A stretch of 64,000 nt of DNA from Takakia lepidozioides. Its lineage: Eukaryota > Streptophyta > Takakiopsida > Takakiales > Takakiaceae. Of the stretch, positions 24,063-34,450 are shown in pieces. The notes beneath the pieces are model-generated. The model made no database searches and was not told the origin of the DNA. It saw nothing but the letters and a program-made list of their open reading frames with translations. Within the stretch, counting starts at the first letter, position 1. The number at the start of each line of letters is the position of its first letter. The DNA is taken from assembly GCA_030704615.1 (NCBI GenBank), contig CM060734.1, positions 43,662,042 to 43,726,041 of the forward strand, in the 5' to 3' direction. The position numbers were made by a program, and so were the translations under genes.

Positions 24063-24439
24063 ACCACTGACTGCCATCCTCCCTGGCATCTTTATCCTCT
24101 TTCGTGATGCAGTAGGGAGGTATCCTGATCGAACGGCCACTAATGCCGAATCGCATTTGGTCTGTTGACTCATAGAGGCTGAAATGGCAGTTGAAGGGGT
24201 CATTGCCAACACATATTCGGAGGCGGTAATGCCGGACCGTTGCATCATCACTGACTGTCCAACAGACACTAGACCTCTATTTCTTCGAATTCAATTTTCC
24301 AGCGACGTAGGGGCCACCTGCCTCACGAGGAGACACGTAGGCCCTGACCTTTCGAATCCATACGGTGCATCTCCGCCGTTTGATGTCATCTTTCGCTGGT
24401 GACTCTTTCACTGCTCTAACACCCCTTCCAACACCATTC

Positions 24440-26640
24440 TTTGCCTCATTTCTTCTCTTTAGTTTCTCTTATGTTGCACAGCCTCATAGTGAGGTGGTGG
24501 AGGGATCGTAGGGCTCTGAAGACCCGCAGGACGAAAAGGAGGAAGCTACTGCAGCCCGCACACACCCTCGACCTTCTAGCATGGGTCCTCCTGTCAGGCC
24601 TAACCTTGTGCGCTTCAAGGACGTGCTTTGGAAAGGTAAAGGTTTCAAGTCGAAAGCAGCAGAGAAAGAGGCAATTTGACGAAGAAGATGATGGAGAGTC
24701 GCCAACATGGGTCGTCCCCTTCTCCAAAAAATTAAAGAGCATGAAGCATCAGGCGGTTGTTGAGGAATATACTACCCCATCGGATCAGTCCCCTTCCCCT
24801 ACGAAGAGCAAGAAGTAGACGGGGCGGTGGAGAATCGGACGAGAACGGAGGAGTCCCCTTCCCTTGCAAAGAGTAAGAAGCAGAAGGGGGCGAAAGCAAG
24901 GGCAGAGCAGTCTCCAGCAAAACCCCTCCACATGTTGAAGCTCAGTTCTTGCAGGAGTTTCAGAAGGAAATCGGGGGCAACTCTGCAGAAGCTCGGGCAG
25001 CTGCTCCGATGACGATCTCTAGCACTCCTGTCCTGGTCGATCTTTCAGCGGATGAAGGTGTTGTTTCTTAACATGGGGAGCTCGACTTCTCCTACCTAGA
25101 ATAGGACTTTCGTGACAATAGGGGAGGTATGGATGACTACATTCTCCCACATGATCTGCCCGGCTACATTCCCAAGAATTCAGGCACGGCTCTGGGTGGT
25201 CCATCTGAACAGCCCCTTCCCCCACCCCCAAAAATGTCGCAAGAGGATTTTCAGAGTGCAGAGAATCAAATGTTGGAGGAGACTCACAGCAGCATTGGCA
25301 GAGTTCTTAGGACCAAGGTCTTCCCTTGCACACTGCGAATTCCACTCTGTCGAATGGTCTCCCTCCTGATAGTGAGGCTTGCTCTCGCAAGGGATGTGGA
25401 TAAGATGAAGTTCGCATTCCAAGAAGGCTATTGGCTGGGGTCTGCCGCCTTCTATGTTTCCATTGAGAATGAGGAAGGTGGATCGCATGCCCGACAACAG
25501 AAGAGTTAGCAGCCTAGGGTCCCCACTACCACACTCGCAACACGGAATTCAAAAAAATGCTGAAGGATGATGGCGGTGTTTGGTGGCCAGCCAAAATCCC
25601 CTCTAACCCCTCTTACTATGAAAGCTGTGAAAACTGGCTCAGCAAAGAAGACACTCTTCAACCTCCCGGGGGGGCACCCGTGCGAGCTAGTGGAAATGAA
25701 GGGCAGGCCAAAGTTGGAGCCAAAAACAGTGATTCAGTGTGCGAATGAGAGTTTTTTGAGGGCATTGGATGGCCGGCCGGCCGCCAAGTTAGCACACATC
25801 AAGCAAATGGAAGGCCTGAAAGCCAAAGCTCTAAGGAAGGCGACTGCAGAAGAGCCTGTAGACACTCCAGGATTTGTAGCCATGATGGATTTCTTTGCAA
25901 TGACAAGTGAAGGGAAGAATTGCATGAGGCGTGGAAAACGGACTGACTGGTCATTGATTTGATCATCTTTGGATATTCCAGATGGAGAGCCTCTGGAAGG
26001 ACTGGATATTGTGCCCTCTTGGAGCAAGTATTTCTGAGGACTTTTGGAAGAAAGGGTTTGGGCTAGCCTGCATGGTATTGGATGACAAAGGTTGTGTGGT
26101 GGTCCTTGCCAGCAAAGGCAAAAACACAGAGGTGGGAATTGCCAAGTGGACCCGTAGGAGTGGCGTCCCAATTCTGAAGAAGATGTGGACCTGCATCAAC
26201 TCAATGGGCCTTCGCTCCAAGGGAAACCAGATAATTACCGTACTGCCAAACAGAAACCGGTTGGCATTTGTAACTGTGGATTGGAATGCGGTGCCAAATT
26301 CTGCTTATGAATGGGGTCCATTGGATTTCGGCGGCACGGCATCCTTGCAAAGGAATTGCGGACGATGCTACAGGAACAGTATTTCAGCACTCAGGAGACT
26401 ATGTATGGAGATGAGAATGAGTTTGCAGACATTGCCCTTCATTGCTTATACTCAACAAGATATTTGATTTCCCCCCTTACAGGGACTTGCACGGATGAAG
26501 ATTGGCGGCTCTATGAATGGAGCCGTTTTCAGTTTCCATCTGTGCCATGGAAACCATGCGCCGCTTTTCTCATCGGACTGTACGTACCCGGTGGAAATAA
26601 GGTGCCGCAATTGCTTTCGCGGATCCTATGACCGCGGATA
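24440..26640 (+). pseudogene. Unrecognised gene, decayed (region Y)
   Basis: A series of + strand frames that look like one old gene. The first part (24480-24960) is Lys/Ser/Pro-rich with repeated SP..KSKK peptides. The second (25129-25500) is acidic to neutral with a PLPPPP run and an AFQEGYWLGSAAFYVS segment. The third (25567-25962) and fourth (25982-26631) have globular composition, with GFGLACMVLDDKGCVVVLASKG and a Trp/Tyr-rich C-terminal part ending near 26631. I do not recognise the family. Frame changes at about 25510, 25640, 26025 and 26330 make it non-functional. It could be a captured host gene or the second gene of a transposon. Confidence 0.4.
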
Positions 26641-26683
26641 AGTACCCTATTTTTGTGGACAATCATTTCTGAAAAAAATTACT

Positions 26684-26750
26684 GCTCATGATTTTTTCGG
26701 CAGTTACGAGTCTGCTCATGGCTCATGCCGCTCATGGCTCATGGCTCATG
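26684..26750. repeat. GCTCATG heptamer cluster
   Basis: Six GCTCATG copies (26684, 26714, 26721, 26730, 26737, 26744), some in perfect tandem, lie at the junction between region Y and the gag end of element X. They appear to supply the gag stop codon. Confidence 0.7.
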
Positions 26751-27780
26751 AAATAGCAGCCCCCTTCCTTTCTGGTGACCCTGTAGGTTCAACAATCGGA
26801 CTCTGGACAGGTATGCGTGTCCTTGGAAGTCTGACTTCATTGATACTATTTCGTGACATCAGATCTGTCATCTCTGCGAGTACATCATCCTCATCATCAT
26901 AGAACACGTCTACAAAGTTAGTTCCCGGAGTTCCCATCATAGTTTGGTCGAGTTTTCTACTGCACTCACTCTCCGTATGCCCGAGTAGCTTGCAAAAGTT
27001 GCATCTCACGCCACACATTTCCGTGGAATGGCCGAACCGGTGACATTTGTCACACTTAGCTGGGGTTCTTCCTTCAGGACAATATGCAGCTATGTGACCT
27101 TCTTTGTGACAAACATTACAAAGGCGAACACGAGGTGGTGTTCTAGATCCCGAGCTTTCTCCTATGACTGGTCCCCTATCAAAGTACTTCTGTAGGGTAG
27201 TGTTCAGCTGATCAAGTCTTCTGTCCACAGGGTTAACAAACACAACTGACTCATCTGTATCATCTCCTTCCAATGGCTCTAGAGGTATTTCCCCTAACTT
27301 TCCCAGGCCCCTTTCAATCTCAATGGCTGTGTCAAGTGCTTCCTCTACATCAAGGAAGCGCCTGCCCAGCATTACTCTTGCTATTTCTGGTCTCAAACCT
27401 GCTGCAAATCTACGCCTCTGTTCCAAATCAGACGCCCCACTTCTTATAAATAACCGGTTCAACCTATCGAAGTATGTTTGAACCCTTTGTCTACTCTCCT
27501 GTTTAATGGTATCCATTCTTAGCCTAATTTCTGCCAAGTCAACGATACCAAACTTGGCTGAAATTGCTGCCCTGAAGTCCACCCAGTTGTTTGGTCTAGG
27601 GTTTTGTTTACGGTACCATTCATCAGCCTTGGCTCTCAGGTTGAGCCTTGCTACCTTGAAAGTTTTGTCCTCATTCAAATCCCTGACATCTGCCTCCATC
27701 TGAATTCTCTCCAGCCAGTCATTTACATCCTCACTATTCCTACCATGATAAGGCGCATCTATGCTGGTTGGACTGGTCAT
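26746..27780 (-). CDS. gag of element X (retrotransposon gag with three zinc knuckles)
   Basis: An uninterrupted frame of 344 codons from an ATG at 27780. Residues about 10-160 match the retrotransposon gag domain (DVNDWLERIQMEADVRDL, then ADEWYRK and WVDFRAAISAKFG, typical of Gypsy capsid proteins). Three CCHC knuckles follow from about residue 221: CNVCHKEGHIAAYC, CDKCHRFGHSTEMC and CNFCKLLGHTESEC. The acidic tail ends at a stop inside the GCTCATG repeats, so the natural C-terminus and all of pol are missing, replaced by region Y. The PBS lies 440 bp upstream at 28221. It would package element RNA; alone it is non-autonomous. Confidence 0.85.
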   Translation of the reverse strand: MTSPTSIDAPYHGRNSEDVNDWLERIQMEADVRDLNEDKTFKVARLNLRAKADEWYRKQNPRPNNWVDFRAAISAKFGIVDLAEIRLRMDTIKQESRQRVQTYFDRLNRLFIRSGASDLEQRRRFAAGLRPEIARVMLGRRFLDVEEALDTAIEIERGLGKLGEIPLEPLEGDDTDESVVFVNPVDRRLDQLNTTLQKYFDRGPVIGESSGSRTPPRVRLCNVCHKEGHIAAYCPEGRTPAKCDKCHRFGHSTEMCGVRCNFCKLLGHTESECSRKLDQTMMGTPGTNFVDVFYDDEDDVLAEMTDLMSRNSINEVRLPRTRIPVQSPIVEPTGSPERKGAAIS

Positions 27781-28220
27781 CCTTCTATTCTCTAGTCAAA
27801 GTTCAAACTGTTTCAACACCTAATTCTGACTCTAATTTTCCCGCAACTCCCTTAATGTTGACATCTATACCACTCCCATTGTCCATTTCGCAACATCTCT
27901 ACTCTACCTCCCCATGTCACCTCTCGTACCATGGTATTTATCTTCGCCCACCTTCCTAACTCTCTTATCCAAAGTGCTATGGTTGTTCTTCCACCAGTAT
28001 GTATCACTCTAAGACATAAATCACCATTCGCTATTCTCCAAGCAGGGTTGAAGAAGTACAAACAAGGGTCTGCGTGTGCATTTGGTGTGCGTCTGCTGAA
28101 GCAAATCAGCACATCTCCAATGCTTGGTTCATCAGGAATCAGTGTGTGGTCTCTTCCTGCCATCAAACCATCCAATACTAGTCAAGATCCCTAGCTAGTA
28201 GAAATCAAGATTTAACATCA
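27781..28220 (-). other. Leader of element X between PBS and gag
   Basis: About 440 bp without a supported gene. A - strand frame (28175-27852) is open but lacks recognisable domains. The position fits a 5' untranslated/packaging leader. Confidence 0.5.
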
Positions 28221-28232
28221 GCTCTGATACCA
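28221..28232 (-). promoter_or_regulatory. Primer-binding site of element X (initiator Met tRNA)
   Basis: On the - strand the sequence is TGGTATCAGAGC, the classical plant LTR-retrotransposon PBS complementary to initiator-Met tRNA. It lies directly at the inner edge of the right-hand LTR copy, which fixes the orientation of X as leftward. Confidence 0.9.
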
Positions 28233-30617
28233 AAAGAAGGGGCGTGAATCCCCTTCTGTGCAAGTCTAGTTGTGCTCCTCCCCAGGTCAATCGGAGGGAA
28301 GGAAAGGAGCTCTCCTCTCAGTGATCCAACCATCGTCACTCGGTGTGGGTTTCCTTCAGGTCCTTCATGATCAGAGTTCACACAATCCTCATCCACGCCG
28401 CAACGGAAGAGAAGACATGGATGGGGAGTCTGTATTGTTTTCACCCGTGGTTCTACTTCTACACGACATCCTCTCCCTGGTACACTGCACCAGCCATGTT
28501 ACCATGCTGTCTTCAGTGATGCAACCAGCCCTACGTCAGTGATGACCACTGCCCTTGTGGGCAGCTCCCTTGGTCAGCAACACGTGGAAGCCCCTTTGTA
28601 ATAAGATCACGATTTAGAAGGAGGCAACTCAGATCTGCCATGAGTTGCAGGCCCAACAGTTTGGCCCTTCATGGGTTCATGCTTCTTTATCTTACCTCCC
28701 CAATCATCCATTCCTCACCATCCCCTCTTGCTGGTCAGCTCTCTCCCTTATGTCCTTTTCTCTCTCCCTCTCTCTTTCTTTCAGGGTGAGTAGGTTCCTC
28801 ACTCTTTCCACTGTAGCATGTCTATGATGCAATGCAATGCGCATTCAGCCAAGCATCCAGTGCACCCAGCATTGGAATCAACCTTGGTCACACAAGATAT
28901 AATCAGCCCTTTTATCAGTCCCTCTCTTGCCAATGACAAATGCTTCACACTCCACTTTTCCCAGGTGTAGCCATTTGCCCAAGACAGCTCTCAACCCTTC
29001 TACAGGTCTCAATTTACACACCCTGACAGCTCTCTTTTTCCCATCAACTGTGAACCTCAGTGGTTCACATGCTGAGAGCACTCTGAGAATCAGATCCAAA
29101 CCCAAACAGATGTTGGTTTTTCTGCCCCATCCACATCATCCCTTCTTGTTGTTTCCAAACAGTTCTATCTAACCCTCACTGGTTTCCTCTACCTACTAAG
29201 CTAGTTCCACATTGACTGCAATGTGTCAACATCCCAGGCTAGATTGTTTGTACAACCTCATGACGCTGAAACAAAGAACAAGAATACAACAACAACAACC
29301 ATTCTGTCCCAGCAACGAGTCAACCCTGTTTCCATTCATTTTTCCTACTGTACAATGTAACAGCAGGTGCATCCATCTCCAGTCCATCCTGGTTTGAAGT
29401 CCAGTGTCTTCATTCCATTTCCAAAGCTATTTTTCTTCCTCACATGTCAGTGTCTCTTACTACATACAAGAGACAGTCCAAACTTCACAAAGCGATTTCT
29501 AAGTCACCAAAAGGGGGGGGGGTACCACTCTTCGAACTTATCTGTCTTATACTCATTGAAGCGGTGGGTCTGCCTGTCAAGAAGGCACCTTGTCATCTCC
29601 CTCGTCAGCCATTTCCGACGTTTCTTCTTATCGTGATTCCAGTCCTCATTAAGGCATGACGGCTCTGCTTCAGCTGCTGGCACATCCTTGTGCCTGCCAA
29701 CCTCTACCCTATCCTTCTACATGTGCATTTCTTCCCTATGAAGTGATCTGGTCCTACAGCCTTTAAGACAGAGAGTAGATACAAAACTTAATTATAGATA
29801 GCTTAAGCACCATACACATCAGAAGGCGGCACCGCTTCCTCTTGCACAGAATGCCAAGCCAGATCCCTTAACGTTGCTCTTTAAGACAAGCTGATTCCCT
29901 TTGCGCAGGTGGAACTTCCTAAGATATGCTGTACTGCCAACACCACTGCAGCAGCTGCGAAAAGATGCTTACTCTCTTCCCTTACAAAGTGATCTGGTCC
30001 TAAAGCTCAAAAACAGACAGCAGCTACAAGATTTGATCACGGACAACCTGAGGCGCTATACACACCAGCCTGCATTTCTCATACCCCAACACCTGCTGAG
30101 CCGCTCCATCTCCTCATTAATGTGCTCATCAAGACAATGGCGACAGCAGTGGTGCACCGCCCTTATCACAAACCTGATCCCTCAGGTTTGATCATTGCTT
30201 ACGAAGAAGGCGGCACCGCTTCTTCTTGCACAGAAAGCCAAGCAGGAGCTCTTAACGTTTCTCTTAAAAGCAAGCTGATACCCTTTGCGTAGGTGGAACT
30301 TTCTCAGATATCCTGTGCTGCCAACACCACTGCAGCAGCTGCGAAAAGATACACGCACTCTTTCCCTTCGAATTTCACATCCTGCTTCTAGGGTTCAACA
30401 TCATGGATGAAAATCATTCATCCTAGGGATGAAAAAGGTGCATGTCATAACTTAGCCATATTTTGTTCTTGGCAGATCAATAGCATAGTCTTTCCATGGA
30501 ATTACCTCAAGTTATGGACAATTCCTCCCCTTCATTAGCACGAAGGGCATTCCCTTTGTAGTAGTGCCGAAACCTGATGCCAAACGAAAACTTGAATTTT
30601 TACCCCCTGCATTCACA
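28233..30617 (-). repeat. LTR of element X, right copy (full length, about 2.4 kb)
   Basis: Matches 8081-10209 at high identity over its first 2.1 kb. The remaining part (about 30330-30617) is present only here and ends TTCACA, the inverse of the TGTGAA at 8081. The inner edge next to the PBS lacks the four terminal bases. Internal modules are repeated: the block from TGAAGTGATCTGGTCCTA to CTGCGAAAAGATGC occurs at about 29738-29968, with partial repeats to 30350. I see no coding region. Confidence 0.8.
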
Positions 30618-30623
30618 CTACAG
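30618..30623. repeat. Target-site duplication of element X, right copy
   Basis: CTACAG, matching CTATAG at 8075-8080 with one difference, borders the TTCACA end of X. Confidence 0.6.
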
Positions 30624-32410
30624 AGCAAGCCAAATTCATTGTGGACCTCAAAGATACAATATGTCACAATGAGGGTGCTTTACAGCAATACAAACAGGTT
30701 GAGGCTAACCAGGAGAAGTACATTGTGGAGTTACAACAGACCCTTATGGCGAATAGGAATCAACTCTCTGTAGCTAACAAGGCAGCGAGGGAAGCCAATA
30801 ATCTGGCTGCAGCTTATGCCAATTTAGTTGAACCTCATGAGAAGCGCATGCAAGGATTGCAACAGCAGTTAGATTCCTCCAGACTCAAGGAGGAGCAGAG
30901 TCTCAGAGGTGTTACACAGGACAGAGTGGATGACCAACTTTTAAAAGTATGGTTAGCACAAGGGCCAGTGGAAGGGAAAGCACCGAGAAAGCTCACCCAG
31001 GGGGAGATGAATGACCTGAGGCTGCAAGTGCAGAATATTGCCACCACTACTATAGACAATGTCTATAGTAGAATAGGAGAGCTCCAAGAGGATGTGGATA
31101 CACTGCAGACTCAAGTGGAGGACTTGAGTTCAAACATAGACCAAAGGCTCATGGTTCCTAAAGAACATCTCATGGAGGCGTATTTGAGGGCCAGAACTCT
31201 AGTTTTCCAGTCTTCTTCACAAGAAGTGAAGGGGATGCTAGTGGTGGAAACACCAATAGAACCAGTTTCACAGCAGGTGGCTATACAGGTTACTGAATCT
31301 CCTATGACAGCAGTTGCACGACCTGAGGTATGGGGAAATGCTGCTTTCAACCCACCCAAGACTCATGCTGCACGGGAATACAACCGAGCAATGATCATGC
31401 CCTTCAATGAAATTCCAGATAGCTTGGATTTGGCTTGGAATCAATTTGGTCCTCCACAATCCTTTCCACACTACTACCAAATAATGCGCATTTGGTTGCC
31501 AGTGGCCACTCGGACTAAGATTCTGGCAATGAATCAGCTCATTGAGGATCATCATTTTTCAAGGTACTGGTCTGAGGCAGGCACCATGTTGAAGGAGTTA
31601 ATTGCTTTCCAGGTTGTTCATGGGCACATTCACACCAAAACAAAGGAAGTAGCGAGTTTGGTCATGGGCTGTGGAATTTATTATACTGCTTGTTTCATTG
31701 CACGTTACCACATTGAGCTGCAGAAGATGCAGTCCAGATTTCTGACTTATTCCACTACAGATCATTGGACCTTACCGGTGGTGCCGCATCATACGTATTT
31801 ATATGATGTGAAAATCATGTTACAGAGGGATTCACAACTCCGTTCACGGTTTAACATGGCCTGGAACAACTTGAGCAACGAAAAATGACATATTGACGAC
31901 ATTTTTAATAAGGAGCAGACAGCTTGGCAATACCTATACTGCTCCAAAGTTACTGGCACACCTCTCACCTATACTGAGAAGGAATTGTTGAAGTTCAATA
32001 AACTTGCTTTCAACAGGTTACACAACGTTGTGAAGCTTAAGGTTCCTGACATGGTGGGGCCACACTGTATGCCAATTTTCATTCCAGAGAAACCAAGAAA
32101 GGCAAGAAAACCAAAAAACTGTAGGACTGAAACAGATTCGGACACAACATTGAATCTTCAGAACAAACTCTTGACATATGGGAGGAATATGATCAAGCAC
32201 TGCACGACAAGAAACGACGGGGATCTCCCACACCAGAGCCATTACAGCTGGTTCAGTCAAAGGGCAACAAATCAAATTCAAGTACAGCTCAAGCATCTCC
32301 AACAAGCAGTCATAGAACTCGGGCACGTACAGAGAGCCCTCCAAGGCACTCTCACAAATAGACAGGACCACGTTCACAAAGATTTATTGATCCTAAGCAG
32401 TAAACCGTGA
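30618..32410 (+). pseudogene. Third ORF (ORF3) of copy A, 3' part
   Basis: Resumes the ORF cut at 8080. The main frame (about 30622-31888) starts in a long coiled coil with heptad Leu and many Gln/Glu (30640-31150), followed by a linker and a mixed alpha/beta-looking region with WNQFGPPQSFPHYYQIMRIW and aromatic-rich segments. A TGA at about 31886 interrupts a frame that clearly continues (31889-32100), consistent with a CGA to TGA change; a Lys-rich stretch and frame changes follow to 32410. Together with 6100-8080 the ancestral ORF3 would exceed 1,200 codons. I do not recognise the family. Confidence 0.6.
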
Positions 32411-32424
32411 GGACACGGCTTTTT

Positions 32425-32438
32425 GAGAGGGGAAGGGG
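32425..32438 (+). promoter_or_regulatory. Polypurine tract of copy A
   Basis: GAGAGGGGAAGGGG lies three bases before the TGTTAG start of the 3' LTR, the expected place for the plus-strand primer. Confidence 0.75.
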
Positions 32439-32441
32439 TAA

Positions 32442-33266
32442 TGTTAGGAGGCAGTCTGGGACTTAGGCATTTTTTTATGGGTTCTGTGGAATCTGGGACT
32501 TAAACACTTCTATGGGTTCTGAGGGGTACCCTTAATTTTTTGAGATAGCCCGTCACAGCCAGTCACAGCCCGACACAACCCGATACAGCCGTCACAGTCT
32601 GACACAGTCGCACAGTCAGTCAGAGCTGTCACAGTCGCACAGTCAGTCACAGCTGTCACAGTCGTAGGGAACGGTTATCATGACAGGGAACGACTGTGGG
32701 GAACAACATCTGCCGGAACATGTAATTCACGGAGGACGGTTAGTGAAGGAAAACGGTTAGAACAGCGGGTAAGGAGATAAAGCGGGCAACGGAGACGGGA
32801 TGGGATCACTTTTTGGAATGGAGATCACTCCTGGGGGCGGACTGAGATCGGAGGAAGGGAAGCTGGCGAAGGGGAAGGAGATACTATAGGACAGAGTTAG
32901 TACAAGATGTAGGATAACTTAGAGGGATAGATTAGAGAAGTTAGGACATCAGCATGTATCCGATTATGATTAATCTGATTCTCATCCGATACAAACACCT
33001 TGTGTTGAGAGACTTGAGTGAAGCTGTGTATGAATGAAATCAGAGGGCCCAAAGAAGAAATCTGACACTTAAAAAGATACCTGGTCAAGATAAACAGGGA
33101 ATATAAACTGATAAGGAATGTAATTGGAAAACCAACAATGATTCACTAGCTGCAGGTCATGACTAATTGTTTCACGCGGGCTGAATGCTTAGAGATATCC
33201 AACTCTTCTATCTTGGAGTTTCCCCCTCGGATAGCGAAGGGATGGGTGAGTAAAAGCCGCGCGACA
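32442..33266 (+). repeat. 3' LTR of Gypsy copy A
   Basis: An 825-bp LTR starting TGTTAGGAGG and ending GCGCGACA, with canonical TG...CA ends. It aligns with the 5' LTR of copy B at 10210-11169. It includes the CACAGC-rich array (32547-32662). Element M starts on the very next base. Confidence 0.85.
32547..32662 (+). repeat. CACAGC-rich array in the LTR of copy A
   Basis: Short version of the array found in the LTR of B, with units like GTCACAGTCGCACAGTCAGTCACAGC. Confidence 0.75.
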
Positions 33267-33534
33267 GCACCCCACGCTATGGGGACTCCACCCCACAACA
33301 ACCTACACTCCCATCATAAGCACACTCAGATCTAAACGCATGAAGGAGCTCGGTCGCGCAGGCTCAACTCGAGAGAGATGAGCTGCGCGACTGCCGCTCT
33401 CGTGAAGATAAGACGGTTCAGGTGTCAAACTAAACTTGACACCTGATTTAACACTTGACCTAAATCCAAGTGTTAAATACAAATAACTAGCTTTATTTTA
33501 GTTGTTTTCACACTGTGCTTATTTAACTTGACAG
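33267..33534 (-). repeat. LTR of element M, left copy
   Basis: 268 bp identical to 43075-43342 except two C/T differences. On the - strand it starts TGTCAAG (one base in) and ends GTGGGGTGC, so only the starting TG is canonical. It contains the internal hairpin CCCCACGCTATGGGG near its edge and the inverted pair AGGTGTCAA/TTGACACCT. Confidence 0.85.
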
Positions 33535-33958
33535 CTGTCGTGCGCATACATATCGCTACACAACTACATCGCTGTCCAAACCACACCACACATATATGCA
33601 CAATAAAGTAGTCTGCCACAATCGCCCCCCTAGCTGGTGGATAGGTCCCTCTACCTCCAGATAGCTACAAGATGTAATAGCCACAGCCGTACTAAGTCCT
33701 CTATCACTGTCCCTATTGCACTCAAACCCTATAGACCAAGAGGCCGGGTATAAGAGTAGCCCCATCGTTAGTCGCCGTCTTGCCATCTGTGAACTTGAGC
33801 CAGGACCTCGTGTGTTCAAGGTCTCCTAGTAGCTGGGCCTTGCGTTTCTTGTTAGCCTTCCATGGTTGTATCCACTCCCACTATCCAATGCAATGTGGAC
33901 ATAACCAATCCCCATCCGGAACCATCTCAAGAGGTGGAGTCAAGCATCCCATATGCCA
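33535..33958 (-). pseudogene. C-terminal tail of element M polyprotein with second half of the PHD finger
   Basis: Read leftward from 33958, the frame encodes WHMGCLTPPLEMVPDGDW followed by LCPHC: the His, Cys and final CxxC of a PHD finger. The first half of this finger lies 6 kb away on the other strand at 39916-39984. A TAG at 33881-33883 interrupts; the frame then continues with a Lys-rich segment and HTRSWLKFTDGK and stops near 33735. PHD fingers usually read histone H3 tails. Bases 33535-33700 show no other gene. Confidence 0.75.
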
Positions 33959-34450
33959 ACACAGTTGCAGTGTGGGCATTGTGGCAAGTATGGGCATGGA
34001 GATGCCCAGTGTTATGACTTGCATCCTGAGTTGCGCCCAGGCCAGTTCCAAGGGAACAATGGTGGCCGGGGGCGAGGTGGACCAGCCCAGAGAGGACGAG
34101 GTGGTCGGGCACGAGGTGCAGGCCAAGGGCAAGCTCAACATGGCCAAGGACGCGGAGGTCAGGGTGTTGACCAAGGCATGGCCAACCGGCTTCAGCAGCT
34201 AGAGCAAAGGCTCGTTGCCATGGCTACAGCTCAGGTGGTACCGGCTCCCAGGCGGGATGGTCCACCTCCTGTTCCTGAGGGAGGAGATATGGGAGGCATG
34301 GGATTCATGTGCGGAGCAGCACTACCACTAGAGCAGGTGGAGTCTGCTGCAGCCGTGACTCGAGTAGCAGCACGAGCTCCTGAGCCACGAGGTGCAGAGG
34401 TGGAGTTGGATCCACAACGTGGGGAGGCAAGCCGTCAGCGAGGCTGCCTC
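33959..34450 (+). pseudogene. gag nucleocapsid part of element M (inverted segment)
   Basis: Begins right at the inversion breakpoint with a zinc knuckle CGHCGKYGHGDAQC (C-x2-C-x4-H-x4-C), followed by a Gly/Arg-rich stretch (GRGGPAQRGRGGRARG) and a Gln-rich helix. The frame is lost at about 34450, where the protease frame takes over. The matching gag N-terminus is on the - strand at 39985-40347. Confidence 0.75.

Larger units (their letters stand above)
19123..26750. mobile_element. Region Y: probable DNA-transposon or composite insertion with palindrome array
   Basis: About 7.6 kb between the truncated copy B and the gag of element X, unrelated to either. It contains a decayed - strand SWIM zinc-finger gene, a 3.5-kb palindrome array and a decayed + strand gene. 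SWIM fingers are common in MULE-type transposases, and arrays of short palindromes resemble subterminal repeats of some DNA transposons, but I found no clear terminal inverted repeat or target duplication. Its boundaries are inferred from where the flanking element homology stops. Confidence 0.4.

Noticed and set aside
20312-24170. Many open frames on both strands across the palindrome array
   Set aside because: They share peptides such as RKCGAAF or EMRHRIS that are plain translations of the repeat unit.
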